Shown here: positions 46,667 through 61,300 of the stretch, piece by piece | How positions within the stretch are numbered: position 1 is the stretch's first letter | Layout of the letters: each line of letters opens with the position of its first letter | Assembly (NCBI RefSeq): GCF_022539315.1 | Contig: NC_066317.1 | Coordinates: 49,208,435 to 49,272,434, forward strand | Direction of reading: 5' to 3' | DNA length: 64,000 bases | Source of the DNA: Serinus canaria | Taxonomy: Eukaryota > Chordata > Aves > Passeriformes > Fringillidae | The notes under the pieces: generated by a model | Database searches by the model: none | Told to the model about the DNA's origin: nothing | What the model saw: the letters and a program-made list of their open reading frames with translations, nothing else | Translations under genes and position numbers: made by a program

Positions 46667-48033
46667 CTACAAGAGGGGGAAAAAATACACATTAACATCT
46701 GGTACTTTATGACAAGCAAATTGCAAATTATAGAGGCTCCCTGTTGTGATTTTCCTGGAAGGATACTTTGATTTAGTTTCAAAAATAAAAGACCAGTTGA
46801 AGTGATCTTGCATTTATTCAAGAGACCCATTATAGCAGTTAAACACTGAGAAGAGGAATTTCTCAGTTGTCTCCTTGCCAGGAGTTCACCATCATTGACA
46901 CTTTGTCAAAAGAACTTTGTCCCTTGCAATGTTCTTCATCTTCAGTAAAACTTTTGCTGCTGAAGCAACCTTTATAACGTGACATATTCCAGCTCAAAAT
47001 GAAAGAGAGAAGTACTTCAAAAAGCATATAAGAAGACATGGACTAATTAATTGGTAAAGTTATTTAATCTGTTATTTTTCACTCCCTTCTCTTACTCAAA
47101 CACTCATGTCACGTAGGTTAATGAGTCTCGCAAATTTGCTTTTCCCTTCATAATAGAATATTACATTGTTAGGGCAGTTTGGTGGGGTTGTTTTTAAATG
47201 TAAATAGCTGTAATTTTTAATAACTCTATTCATTATTTTAGATGTTCATTTTTATTCTACTATCCTAGATGACGCTCTTAAATAACATTACCTCACATAC
47301 AGTATGACTCGCAGGGCATCTGTATGAGACAGCAGTCTGTACAGATCACAGATGTTGTAATTAAAACCCAAACTGCCATGTGACACATTCTGAGGGACAG
47401 TAAACGGTCTCAGCTGCTGATATGGTTAGATGGTAGTGATAGGCATATGCTCTCTGCTAAGCTGCTGCGAGGCCAGTGCTTGGTTACATCACACTGCTTT
47501 GACTGACCTAGGAGATTAAGGTTCTTCTGCAGTCTGTGCTGCACCTGCAGTAACAAAAAATGTGAGGCCACCATCTATGATTAGAACTGCTAACTCTGCC
47601 AGTTTTATTTACCAAATTTACTTTGAGAAAAATCCATGCAAAGTGTGCTAATTTCCTGACAAATTTCCCCTGGCAAGCATCAACTGGAACTCGCTTTACT
47701 TACAAATTTTTGGTTGCAGATAGGACAGAAGGAAGCCTGAGAGCAGCAGACTAAATTAGTAGCCCAGAAGAACCACCTCCCCTATGAGAAAAGGCATCCC
47801 TAAACCTAGAGAATATTTTGGAGACCTGGCCTCTGGTTTTTTTCAGACATTTTTATGGTTACCTGTTGCTTAATCATAATGCAGTAATGTGCATAAACCA
47901 ACTGAGGAAACAGCAAAGGACTTGGAAAAAAAGTCTGGACTGTGAAAACTGAATGAATATTCTGGGTGCTCATAAAGAGCTCAATAGGATTCCTTTCATA
48001 GACAAGAAAACAAAGATAAAGATATGGATAGAT

Positions 48034-48064
48034 AGGCAGGCAGGCAGGCAGGTAGGTAGGTAGA
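48034..48064 (+). repeat. (GGCA)n(GGTA)n compound microsatellite
   Basis: About four units of GGCA are followed by about three of GGTA, inside the long 5' intron, preceded by a short GATA run. Likely variable in length. Confidence 0.85.
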
Positions 48065-49916
48065 TTGATAAATACTCACAGACATATAGCTAGTGGATTT
48101 AAAACAGTAACACATTACAAAATAGGAACTCAGGAAGCATTACTTCACCCTTCAGCACAAGGCATGAGTCATCAGCTAATCTTCCAGCAAAGACAATAGG
48201 GAGAATGGGCAAGAAAAGCAGGGTCAGGAATTTTTTAGTCCATTCTCTGGTATGTCACAAACCAGTCAGAAAGCCTTGGGCTCAGGCAGCTTTGTGCTGA
48301 ACTTCATCATATGCAAGAACAACATTGAGGGTATAACAAATCCTTAGTACCTCAAACAATACGCATTTGCTCTACAGTGAGCTTAAGGTCTACCTCAGTT
48401 TTATTTAGTTGACACTCCTTCAAAGAAACAATTCTGAGTGACATAACATATGAGAATTACAATAAAACATAAAACTTCACTCTACCTACACTGGAAGCTG
48501 CAACTGCTTTAGAAATTTTTAATAAACATGTTTTACTCTTGTTGGACTAGCAGGGCTCACCAGCCATAGGCAATTTTACTATTGAGCTGCCCAGGATACA
48601 CGCAGAGACCAGCAATCCCACTTCCACTTTTGCTGAGGCTGCAGAGGCAGCAGCAAAGGACTGAGGCATTTTCTGAACTCTGCTTACTTTGATAAAGCCA
48701 GGAACATAAGCTCTCAAAAGAGGACCACTATCTCAACCACTGTTAAGCTCCCCCAGCTACACTCATGTCAATGACTATAAGGACAGTTTCCAGCAGTGCA
48801 GGTGCTGCAAGGGTTACAGCTGAGCTAAAGCCCTGACAAGGCATTAGGGATCCAGCACATCTATGCACTTACTGAATTTAACTTCTTCAATGTTTTTTGT
48901 TAACACCTTGAACATTGACAAAATAGCTATTCAACAATGGTTTTACCTAATATACAGACAGTGCTTAGGGAAAGACACTACATCATAAAGAAAGATTTTG
49001 CAGTAGTTAATAAACTTGGTCTGAGGAGACCAAGGAGACCTCTTGATGAAAAATCAAGGGAAATATTTATTTATTTATTTTCACACATGCTAGGGCTTGA
49101 ATCATGTCATTGATAAGTAACAGCTGGCTTCTGTGCTATACTTACTAAAAAACACAGACTCTTCTGTTCTCACTTACAGACCTAAAAAAATTTTCAGCCT
49201 GCTAATAAAATTTTATTCCTTATGATTTGGCAATTAATGTAGAAGCAGCAGATCATCACCTCACTTTCCTGTGATGCTTATGTATGTTAAACATTTATTT
49301 TCATTAGTAAAGACAAGATCCATGATGAATGAAGAAAAAATCCAAAATACTTATTTCCCTGAAACTGCTCTCTGCCCGATCAAGATTTGTGCTCTTTTTA
49401 TCTACCTGTACCACTCCAGACTTTTTATGCAAGGATGGAAAATGAACAATCCACTTGCCCTCTGCATCTCTGCATCCTCTGACACTGGCTCTCCAAGTGA
49501 ATAGATCTGGATACTTAGTAAATAAACATGAACTAAACAGTAGTTTAAAATAAATATAATTATTTCAGGTCATTAGAATAAAGATGTAGGCTCTATCTTG
49601 GCAAATGTTTATTAAGCACAGCTGGAACATTTCCAGATTAAGCAGCATGCCACTGGATGATCAGTAACCACATCTCTTGCAAACCTCCAGAAATTAATTA
49701 GGATGTAAACAGAATCAGGTTTTATGGCTCTTCAATTTGTATCAAAACGTAGCAAGGATGAAATTGCTCCTGAATTAAGTTAATGTTGCCTGGAGTCTTT
49801 TAAAGGTTGTGGGCTCTTTCTGAACACAAGAATTAGATACACAATATGTTTACACAAGATATATTATATACACAAGATATTTATCTTTTTTGTTTAATTA
49901 CAAAGGTAGTTTAATT

Positions 49917-50088
49917 ACAAGCTGGCATAGGTTGCCCAAAGAGATGGCAGAGTCTCCATCCTTGTGGATATGCAAACTCTGACTGGACATGGGCTGAGAA
50001 GCCTGCTCTAGGTGACCCTGCTTTGAGCAGGGGGCTGAACTTGATGACCTCCTGAGGAGCCACCCTATGCCACCCTGGGGATTTAGAT
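49917..50088 (+). mobile_element. CR1 3'-end fragment
   Basis: About 170 bp matching the CR1 3' UTR: GCTGGCATAGGTTGCCCAAA, then AGTCTCCATCCTTG, CCCTGCTTTGAGCAGGGGGC and TTGATGACCTCCTGAGG. The terminal ATTCTGTG repeat is absent or mutated. Antisense to TBC1D1. Confidence 0.85.
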
Positions 50089-52136
50089 ACCAACTGCTTT
50101 TATACATAGCTATTGGTAATTGTGCCTTCTAACCTGAACTTGCTAAGACAGTGGGAAAAGACTGTTGCATACAGTTAGGATTTCTTCCTGCCATGGAAAT
50201 CCTCTTTTCTAGAATACTTCTATTCCAAAGTGTTTTCTGACTTGTTTCTTAATACAAATATATAATTAGTGGATAAAGATTATTTCTGTAGTCAGAAAAC
50301 CACTGCTGCTGACCTAAAATGATTTTCCTAAACCCACAGAACTGTGTACAGAACATCAGTGTAAGCAAAAATGAACCTTTCCCAAACATAGAGCATTACC
50401 TTCTTATCATTTCAGGCCAAACAAGCCAGCTGAACTGAAGACACACTGAAATGTACTAGGGAAAGGTTTTGTGTTTAGAGTGTCTGAATTAGATACAGAA
50501 AAAGATCATGTATCTATAACCATTAAAAATAACACTGGACTTGTGGGTTTTTTTAAAACGGACCACATTATTTCTGCCATAATGAGAATGTTTACTTTGC
50601 AGAGACAAAGCAGGGAACTGAAATGCTGAGTATTCTTGTGACTTGGCTTGTGGGCATTCAAATAAAATATAAACCAGCACCTAGGACTTCCTAGTGCATG
50701 TTACTCAGTTACAAGACAAATAGCTACAGCTTCTATGCCATGCACCAAATAATGAAAAAAGGCAGTAATTTTTAAGCATGCACAGGTTTGCTGCATCTGA
50801 AGAACAAAGAACAGCTCTTCCCCGTCACATAAATTGCAGTTGCATTTTTACTCCTTGAAACTATCAGTCACCCTGAAAGTTTACATGCAAGCATAAAGAG
50901 GTCAAGGTCTTTATCTTGTCACTAGATATAAGAAAGAGTTACTACTAGAGAAACTATTTTAATGAAAAGAGCCCAGCAACAGCTGAATGCAACAGCTGTC
51001 TTTTGGTATGTAAGACTAGACTAAAAAAAAGATTGATTTCTTTTATATAGAGTAGCTAAAAAAGCAAAATGTGAGACAGAAAAAAACCTGCTAAAAACCT
51101 CCCACATCAGCTGGGAGGACTAGGTGAAAAAAGAAAAAAGTGGGATAATTTGTTATTCTAGATGCTATGCAATGTTTATATCTGCAGTACAAATCCATTT
51201 GTTTATACCTCCCAGTCTCTGCACAAGGCTCAAGCACCGGCTTAACGATTTCAAGGACATAGGGGGTTTTGTTTAACCTAAGCCAGACCTGTGCTGACAG
51301 GAACTGGTCTTATGCAACTGACTCCAGAAATTGCTGGAGACTGAAAAACATTAGGGTCAGATTCTTAGGTTGAACCTCAGAAGGTCTCACAACACCCCAG
51401 CTAGAACAAAGCCTTGAAAATCTTTCACAAAACTCTTGAAACAAGTAGATGTTTTGCTTGAATTTTGCTAGCTTACTCAAGCTAGAGAGGACATTGGAAT
51501 TATTTTTGAGTGCTTTTACTTGCTTTTCTTTCCTGATCAATAGAGCAGGCTCAATAAAATATGTCAAGAAATCTAATATTGTTTGCTGTTAGTATCTTTC
51601 CTTCTTGATTTTAGTAGAGAGTATTGCTACAGAAAAGACAGGGTACACAGCTATTTATGGGAGAAGCTATATCATGGGAGAAGCTATCTATTTGTATCAG
51701 AAGAGATAGCAATATTTTTGTCACCTGTAAGTTACAGTCATGGAATATTTGTAAAAGCAGTAGAATGAAGAAATTAAAATAATTTTTTAAACATATACAA
51801 CACAGATAAAAGGTAATATAGTACATTATTTACTTGCATTTTTAAAAAGACTGCATAAAAGTTTTTATTTCCGTAGCATGATATGTAATAAAAAGCAGCT
51901 GCTCTGTTTTCAGCACACTGGTGGCAAAATAGCTATTCAGAAATCAATGCAGATCAGCATTTCCTGTCCTTACCACTCCTTAACCCATAGTAGTGGTCAA
52001 CTGACTTCTTGAACACTTTTCTCCACTCATAGGATTTAAAGTTTGGCAATTTTAAACCAAAATAATTTTAATTAATATAGTTTACAGATACTCTTCTTCT
52101 TTTAAATTGAGATACTGCACAATTTCTTCTTCCAAA

Positions 52137-52225
52137 ATCACAGAATGACTTAATTTGGAAGTGACCTCTGACGGTGCAGTCTCCCACATAAAGCAAGGCA
52201 AACTTCCAAGTTAGATACAACTTCA
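52137..52225 (-). mobile_element. CR1 3'-end fragment, reverse orientation
   Basis: It begins ATCACAGAATGACTTAATTT, the complement of the CR1 3' end, and continues GACCTCTG, then AGCAAGGCAAACTTCCAAG and TTAGATACAACTT. It is diverged and short, and in the same orientation as TBC1D1. Confidence 0.65.
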
Positions 52226-53752
52226 AACTTGGATCAGATGCTGGGGGTCACATACAGCTAAATCAACATAGGAATACCAAGACAAAATTTTCTTAGTCTC
52301 TGACACTAGCAGAAATTCGAAGTAGAAATGAGTTATAAACTTTGCGGTTCCTTTCTATTTCAGTGAAAGGTCTTTTATATTCACATCTTATTTCAGTGTC
52401 TTCATAGGCTTTTTCTTCTTCTGTTATCTTGCTTTGAGACTGGTCTACAGTTTCCTACACCTCCCTGACTTTCCCCGTCATTAACCTCAATCCTTTTTTT
52501 AAAACATTTTTACCCATTGACCCTACATAAACAGATTTATTTGATTTTTATTCCTCCCACAAAACCACTTTCAAACCCATATTTAATTCAGGGAACAACA
52601 AAGTTCAAAGCAATTCCAGTCCCTGGCTGATGACTGTTCTTGCAAGCTCCTATCAGTTCTTCTGTGCATAGCAAATGCACCAGGGGTAGAACTAAAGTGA
52701 CATTCTTACCTACAGCTCCCTAAGTACTTCAGCTTGGCAGGTGCACAGAGAGACAAGCCACCCTTACTCCATGACTTCACTTCTCAACACATATGAACCA
52801 AAATTTAGCTGCTGTATCCTCACTGCTCATAAAACAGTTATAAACTGTGCCACTCTTAGCAGCTTCACTAGCCACACACCTTGGTCTAGCACATTTCTCT
52901 TTATAGTCCATGAGATGCACTGGGTGTCTCACTTAATCAGGGAACTCATGAATGTCCTTTGAAAAGGAGAACAAGCTGGAGCAGAACCAGAGGGCTGGTA
53001 GGGCTAGCCAGGGTAACAGCCAGCAGGACTAAACACAGTGGAGGTATGTTGCTTAAGAAGGGCTGTGAAACCTACAAAAGCAAGACAAAGGTGTTGTTTC
53101 AGCCTTACTAAGGGAGAGTTCAACAGCTGAGTATCACCATGGGCCCATGAAATGAAGAACAAGCATACACGTTTACTGTGGGCATGGTTTCCTTAGTAAG
53201 GTTTGAATGGGCATTATACAGAAAAAGGGATAAGTGAGGGTGATAAGGCTAAGACTCAAATTTTGCAGGGATGCTTTAAAAAGCTGATGAATCTATACTA
53301 AAATTCAGAGGATATTCTGTGTGGGGCAGAAGAGAGTTCTCTGTTTAAATCTAGTTCTTTTTGACCTGGATGACTGGATGAATGCCACTATCATTGTCTC
53401 AGATGACTGACACAGTAAGCACAGTTAGCTGAAGAATAGAGCTCCATGTAGCCAACACACACTCTTTACAGTTTACACATTATCATGAAGAACTGTAAGG
53501 GGACTAGACTTTCCACACACATTAAGTGTTAGCTCCAGAAGACTGTTTAAGTACTGCAGATTGATGTCATGAGTACTGTATGCCACTCTCACATTATCGC
53601 ATTCCTTTTAATATTACAGGCAAATCTCAGCTTGAGAACATTCCTCATGATTCCTCAGCCAGACAGAAAAGAGTACACTTTTTGAAAAATTATGTGAGCT
53701 TGAGAGCACTTCATGTAATTTAAAGAGGCAAAAAAGGTTTTCTTTCCTCTTG

Positions 53753-53780
53753 AAAAAAAAAAAAAAAAAAAAAAAAAAAA
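53753..53780 (+). repeat. Uninterrupted 28-A tract
   Basis: The longest homopolymer in the window; it reads as T28 in the transcript. It lies in the long 5' intron and no recognisable element precedes it, so it is not assigned as a retroposon tail. Other long A-runs are at 58754-58772 (19) and 60792-60812 (21). Confidence 0.95.
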
Positions 53781-56700
53781 CAAACCCAAACCAGTATTTG
53801 CAGAATCTGCTCATGGATATGGTAAACAAGCTCAGAAATAGAACTTAAGTGTACTCAGTACTCTATTGAAGTTGGACTGTTCAGTTTTGTGATGGTGCTT
53901 TCTCCCCAAGAGAGATGAACCATGTTGCTGATACACTTAAAAGGGTTTCTTACACTTGCTTTTAAAACATACCTCATTTGAAGCCTGAAATACAAAAAAA
54001 AGCTGGCTACTCTCCATAAATAAACCTCCATGTCTTAGATTGCTTCTTACTTTTGGACCCTTCCCCATGAAAATGCATGACCCAAAAGCAAACTGCAGTT
54101 GGCAAAATCCCATGTGTGTTTAGAATACCTCCAAATGCAACAGCATCTGACTAGTTCTGAAGGGGTTGTTCCTACAAATTGTGCTTTTGGGAAGAATACA
54201 GGTATACTCTGCCATATACCTGGTGTGCTTATTACATGGTGTTCACTAATTCATATTTGCCCAGTCCTTTCTGTCCTTACAATAAAAACCTTTTTTTTTT
54301 CATCCTGCACAGCTTTATCAGCTCCTCCATTCAGTACCATAAACTTAAATGGAACAATTGTGGAATAAATTAAAAGATATTTCAAATAAGTTATTAACAT
54401 CTTCAGATGTATTTTCTCCGTATTTTGTTTCAGAGGTTTCTTTTCACACAATTTCACAAATGAAAACAGCATTTCTAGTCTAGTTGCTGGTCATACCTAC
54501 AGGGGTCCTGGCTCACATTTTACAAGGTGAGTATTGAACAACAATATTGAAGCAATACCTGTTGCAAAGCAATGCCTAGAAATATCTGTGTTCATTCATT
54601 ATCAACAGAGATGAAATTTTTTTTTTTTTGGGAGAGGTGCAAGACAGAACTGCAAGCAGCTCCCTTTACAGGGCTGAGACAGGTTTGGGACTTTGCTGGA
54701 GGCTGTGGGGTGGGAAACAGAAAGAAGCCAACTCTTAAATAGCTATAAATGGAAAAAGGCAGCAATGGCATTTCAAAGCTTTCAGGACAAGAGTTCTTTT
54801 CTGTTTTCATTTTTTTTTTTGAGGCAGGGTGGAGAATTTGTCTTTTATAACTGAAAAGCAATATCAGGACTTAAAAATGGAAGTTAGGTAGTAACTTTTT
54901 TTTAATAAATTATTAATCAGATTAAATTTCATTTTTACAATAACATCCAGGCTCTCTCCTGGTCTCCTTTGCTCCTGGGCTTCTGGCAGTTATCAAAACT
55001 GGTACAACTGCCAAAATAGGGGTTAGCATAACAGACAGAAGTGAATATAATTTCTTTACAAATTAAAAAAAGCCTGAAATTCTTCTGTCCTTCTTATCAA
55101 TATCCAACTCCAATCAAGAAAGGAAGAAAACTATGTGTATCCTCACAACAACTAAGGTTATTTCTGACATCACCTTTTTGACAGCTGACCCAAATGCATC
55201 AAAATCTCCCTCCTCTCAAAATTTATTTTGATGTTTTCACAAAGGAAGGTAGTGGGGGGAAGTAAACCTATGAACACTTTTGGTTGACATGATGTGTAAG
55301 TTTTATCTGCAGCAGAGTAAAACACCATCTCTTACTCAGACAACAGAGTTGACAGACTTCCAAAGGAAACAGCCAGCCATACAGCCCTTCCTCCTAGGGC
55401 TGCTGGTGGGCAGCACAGGGACAGATGGTTTTTAATTGAAAGAATCTTACTTGAACATTAAACTTACAAAGGCCCCAGGGGAACTGGAGCGAAGAAGCTG
55501 ATCAGCTTTTCCCAGCATTCTGCCTGATTGGTACAAACTTCTGATTTGCTTGTGGATGAGCACATTTGCTGCTTTGTCATATAGTAACAGATTTCAGCTG
55601 CCTCAGGTCAGCTCCCAGGAGAGCAGGATGGGAAAGTAATGACTAACATCCCATGAAAACTACTCTGACTTTCACTTAAAAGAGCAGTTAGTTCACTAGT
55701 TTTCATCCTTCTCTGCTGACAGAGAGAAAAAAAAACAGAAGAAAAAATGCTGATGGAATTATAACAAGCTACAATAAATAATTTTTATATGATTCCAAAT
55801 TTCATAAACAAAACCACATCAGCTGCATGAACTGTTTGCATACAAAAAAATATGCTTTAGTCTAAAATGGTCAGCCCTCTATGACTGTACATCAAGCAGA
55901 AATGTTGCTTTCACAGAATGATAAACTCTGTAGGTTACATACCAATGGGACATACCCAAATCTGAAATTCCAAAACATATTACTGTTTCAGGTTGTGGGT
56001 AAGTAACAACAGTTTTATTAAAGAGAGGCTCCTTGTACATAATTGTCTAGAGCTCCAAAGCACTTCTACAAATTTTCTTTTCCATGACTTGCATTTGAGG
56101 AGATTAGAAGCTATAAAAAGCTCCACAGAAACAAAACCAGCACGAAACATTTAGTGCCAACCATCCAAATTTCCATGACAACGGCTTCAGTGAGCTCACC
56201 TCATTGGTACTACAGCAACAGACCAACAGTTCAGTAAATATAGTGAGGCAACTGTTAAGATCTGGTAAAAGTAAGATATTTGGCTATATAGCTCCTTGAA
56301 ATAAACACATAAATCCCCCAAAATGGTTCATTGAAAAAGAAAGGAGCTGTTTAGTTTAGCTCAGCTTTGCCATTTTCAGTAGCAGGGAGTGTGCCTGTGC
56401 AATTATGCATAAGCAGCCTGTTTTCCCCAAACCTGCAATTTCACAGAATATCTGTACCTGAAAATCCTGTTTGGTAGCTGCATATCAAAGGTTTTCTCTG
56501 GAAAAAAAACCCATGCTTTTGATTACAGTGATGGTGCTGCAAAGGTATAAAGAGAAACATTCACATGTCCAAAGCTAGCAACTTTTTGAGTTGGAAAGAA
56601 GCTTCCAGATACTCCAGAATAACATTTGGTTTGAAAATGTGACCGTCAATATGTGTGCTTACATACACAGTGCCCTGAGAATGGAAGGCAACAAACGTTT

Positions 56701-57493
56701 TTATACTCTCTTCACAGTTCTTCAGTTAGTAACAGACAGAAGTTTAGGGCACAGAAATTCCAGATAATCTCTTTAGGCCTGATATTTTCACTAAGCACTA
56801 GGCAAAAGGTCAATATCCCAATAAAACAAAAATTCCCTGATGAGCCCCTACTCCCTCCATCCACTGTGCCACAGTGTGTCCACACAGCCAAAGCCACGTG
56901 TATGCTGTTTGGCCATTCTCTAATTGGACTCTCAAGTATAATCTGGTGTGATTACTTCACTATTTTATTTTGAATCAGGAATGTGTTTGAGAGTGGAATT
57001 CTCCCATTCCACTTCTTGTGTGACAGACTACATTATGGGGATATCTCAAAACACCAGAACTGTCACCCATTTACACAGAACTAAACCTTCATTTTGTGAT
57101 ACATTTCACTGCAAACAGGCATTTGGTTCAGACCACCAAATGAGGGACAATTCAAAGTGAAAGTCACTTCCCAGAGTGAGGTATAGAACCCATCCTCAGC
57201 ACCAGCAGCCCCCCTTGAACATGTTGCTGTATGGCACTTACTAACAAAGAGATCACCTACAGGGGATTTATTTCATCCAGGCTAAGAACTGCAGCTTTTG
57301 TGCACCTGGCCAGCTGATCCAGGAATACTGGCCTGGCCTTATGGGAACTTGAAAGCACAAGGGAAAAGAGGAAGCAGAAACCCTGTTGTTATGCTCTAGT
57401 CCACTGAAACAGGGTAAAAGTGCCTGAACCTCCCTCTTGCCTCTTAGCAAGAAAACCATGTTTTTCAGAAAGATTTTACTTTAAAAAATGGTT

Positions 57494-58378
57494 ACTAAGC
57501 AAGTTTGCAGATGATATAAAACTGGGAGGAGCTGGGACTCTGTCAAAGGTGGGGAGGCCCTGCAGAGCAAGCTTGATAAACTAGCAGACTGGACAATCAC
57601 AAAATATAGAAGTTTAACAAGGGAAAGTGCCAGATTCTGCACCTGGAATGGGGCAAACCTGGATGTACAGACAGACTGGGGAATGAGATGCTGGAAAGCA
57701 GTGCCATGGAAAGGGACCTGAGGGTCATGGTCCATGACAAGTTGAACATGAGCCAGCAGTGCCCTGGCAGCCGGGAGGAACAATCCTGTCCTGGGGTGTA
57801 TCAGGCACAGCATCACCAGCCAGGCAAGGGAGGGGATTGTCCTGCCCTGCCCTGGCCTGGGGCGGCCTAACCTCAAGTGCTGGGGGCAGTTTTGGGTGCT
57901 GCAGTATAATAAGGATATGAAGCTGTTAGAATGTGCCCAAAGGAAAGCAATGAGGATGGTGAAGGGCCTTGAGGGAAAGCCATATGAGGAGTGGCTAAGG
58001 GCACTTGGCTGATTCAGCCTCAAGAAGAGGAGATGGAGGGGAGACCTCACTGCAGTCTACAACTTCCTCATGAGGGGAAGAGGAGGGACAACAATCTCTA
58101 CTTTATGATGACCAGTGACAGAATGTGAAAGAATGGCCTGCAGTTGTGACAGGGAAGTTTAGGTTGGATATTAAAAAAAGGTTCTTTGCTCAGAGGGTGG
58201 CTGGGCACTGGAACAGGCTCTTCAGGGAAGTGGTCACAGCACCAAGCCTGACAGAGTTCAAGAAGCGTTTGGACGATGCACATGGTGTGATTCTTGGGGA
58301 TGTCTTGTGCAGGGCCAGAAAGTTGGGCTTCATCCTAGTGGGTCCCTTCCAACTCAGCTTATTCTGTGGTTCTGCGAA
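57494..58378 (+). mobile_element. CR1-type LINE, 5'-truncated copy
   Basis: It begins at GCAAGTTTGCAGATGATATA and follows CR1 through AAACTGGGAGGAGCTGGG, GGGACCTGAGGGTCATGGTC, TGGGGGCAGTTTTGGGTGCT, TTAGGTTGGATATTAAAAAA and GGTCCCTTCCAACTCAG to the 3' terminus TTCTGTGGTTCTGCG. The reading frame is broken. The minus-strand 189-codon open frame over it is an antisense shadow. It starts close to the same consensus position as the 7760-8643 copy. The two belong to different subfamilies judging by their middle parts. Confidence 0.93.
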
Positions 58379-61300
58379 AACGCTCCCATTAAAATTCTAT
58401 ATTTATGCATTAATGCATCTCATGATTTGTTATTGTAACTTGATTCAAATGCAAGAATAACTGAAAACAATTCAAGCACAATTCAGTAGAGTTAACTCCG
58501 TGACAAAACCAATACACAGTAGCTAAAGTCATTCCCCTGCCTCAGCTTCTGCTCTTTGAGTTCCTGGCTGCTTTTCCCAGCTCTGCTACCTCACCTCCCC
58601 ATACAAATTAGTAAGCATCTCTTGACATATTTTGTGTATCTTAACTGATATGTAAAATACTACCAAAACAGAGGCTGAGAATGTTTTTCCTCTGAGTCAT
58701 TGCCATCCACAAGTATTTCAGCTTGAACAGTAGAGCTGTAAAGGCTTCCAATGAAAAAAAAAAAAAAAAAAAGAAAAAGCCAAGCTGTAATTCTATTAAT
58801 TGAATAATAATTGAATAATTCCATTGAAGATTTACTTGTTAAGTCATTAGTCAACCTCTGTACACCATACACTACAACCTCAGCTCCTTCAAATTTAAAA
58901 TGAAATTATTCAGAAGACTTCTTGAAAGTATTAAAGGCTCTTATTAAATAGCCCAGTAAAAAAATTCCAACCTCTTAAAGGAGAGGTTTCTCAGAAATGC
59001 TGCAGCTTCTACATGCAGAATGATGGGAAGTTACAGACTGTAAAGAGGTTCTTTACCTGACTTTTCCCTAAGGATATTTCTGTTTATGGGACCCAGAGTG
59101 GAACTGCTGCTTTGGTGTTCTCATGAACACCTTTAGTACACATAAAAGACTGCTTCATTACAGTAGCCTTTCAAAAAAAGGCTACATGTGAAACAGTATT
59201 TTAAATCATCAAATGTAAGGCAAATAAAATTAAACTGCAATGCTGCAGACATATGTATATACGGAAAAAAATCCAAACAAACCCTTAGTATAATCTATTT
59301 TTGATATGACCTGGGGTTTTCCCTAATCCTGCAGGATTTACTAGTAGTTTTCTACTGGTTGGTTCAGAACGTGTTAACCACATGAAGCTAGCACCAACTT
59401 TCAGAGTGCCCGTCAGCAAAGAAAAGCAAACTGTGTTTTGAATTGCAGAGGACAGAACCTGAACAAAAGAGCAAGCTCAGCTACCTTGTCAGGCTTGGCT
59501 TGTTAAATCTGAAGGTCAACATGAACCTGAAAGAAGATACTCATGAGAAATTAATTCAGAAAGGCATAAATGATTCAAGAGAAAAACCCTGCTAAACTGC
59601 AATCTACATGGCCAGGAATTTCTCTGTGGAAAGCTCTGCTCCTTACTAAGCACCCCTAATGTAGCTGAAAATGCAGAGGACACTGCCCTACTACACCTGT
59701 GCAGCCACACAAAAGCCATGTGAGCGACTATATTCCAGCCCACTCCCATCAAACGGGGAACACCTAAGCAGAGCAGGTGCAATTTGAGCCTAGCATGCAG
59801 AAAAAGAAATGGAAGGATGAAGAATAAAAACAAATAATTCCAAAGGGAACTTAAGTGCTGAGTAACTGAAGGGTTTCACCACAGGAATGACTTCATTTCC
59901 AATGCTGAGCGCATATTCCTCAGTCATCAGCCGGGCCCCTGCAGGGGCAGGCGGGAGTGACTGGCATACAGAGAACAGCGCACTTCAACTGCTTGTGATA
60001 ATCGGCATTTATCCCAAAGCTGTCAATTGGCAACAACATTTTACCCCAACATAAACTGACCTGGAGAATCACACTGAGTAGAAACGTAGTGTTCTCTGAC
60101 AAGGGCATTGTGCAAGCTTGGGCACCAAAACACGGCTCTGGCAGAAATCTGCACTTACTCTTTGCTACACTGCTGGCATCCAGCCTGGGAGACAAGCGAG
60201 GGTCTGTCCTTTCAGCCCTACCCACAGCGTCAATGGCTTCAAGGAGATTCTTCCACACGCAAAACTCTGGCTTTTGAGCCTTCCCTCCTCAGCAATTCCC
60301 AATTCTTCCCTGGCACTAGCTCTCTATTAACTACTTGATTCTTGATACAGTATGCAAGTGTTCAAAATCCTTTACATTTAGGGTTATCAGGGATAAATGC
60401 ACTAGCACAAACAAGAGTTGCACCCCCCACAGAATACCACCACCACCTACTCACCTACCCAAATAATTTATCATAAGTAAGATGAGCTTAAAAGTAAGAC
60501 AGGTTTAACAAATGTGTAATTTTTTTTGCTTTAGACTGTTTTAAAACAGCTGGTTATGAGGGCTCTTGAAGAGACCAAAACTTGATTTGTTTGGCTAAAA
60601 TGTAAATCATTCACTGAGGGATTAAAGATGACAAAGGTGCTCAACTTTGCTGGTAGCTGTGGGGAATAAAAGAAAGAGACATGTCAGTTAAAATGACATG
60701 CAAAACATCCTCATAAATAAGTGTGACATACCCAAAAACAGACCAGCAAAAAAAGCCAAAATCATCCTTTCAAAACAGTCTTAAAAAGGACAAAAAAAAA
60801 AAAAAAAAAAAAGCCGGAGGGGATTTCATGGCCATCATGATTTTCAGTCTCTCATTCCTCTTCATTCCTTTGCAGAAGGCAAATTAATTTCTTTTGTAGC
60901 TTCTGACCTAAACTAAGAAGTATATCATTACTCCCATGCATGCTCCTCCAGAGGTCTACTAGGCACTCTGTTATATAGAGAATAGTAGGAATGATGGCAA
61001 AACAGCAGCAAGTTCAATTCTAACACAGAATAAAAAACTGTGTTTGATTACAAGAAATATAAGTGGCATTTCCAATATTATTTTGATTACTTTGTCAGTA
61101 ATGTTTCATGGCACAAGCCAAGTAACCACAACTTGTGTGGACAGAAACTTTCTTTGTTGACGGCTTGAGAGCTTCCCAAACTGTGGAAAGCTCATAGGCC
61201 CTTCCGACTCAGAAATCCTTGGAAAAAAACCCAAACCAAACTAAAACTTACTTCTTGTTTTGCTGTTGGGAATTTCAGAGCATCTATTGTGCATACATCT

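Noticed and set aside
57481..58050. 189-codon open frame on the minus strand
   Set aside because: It lies antisense inside a CR1 copy and has no independent protein features.
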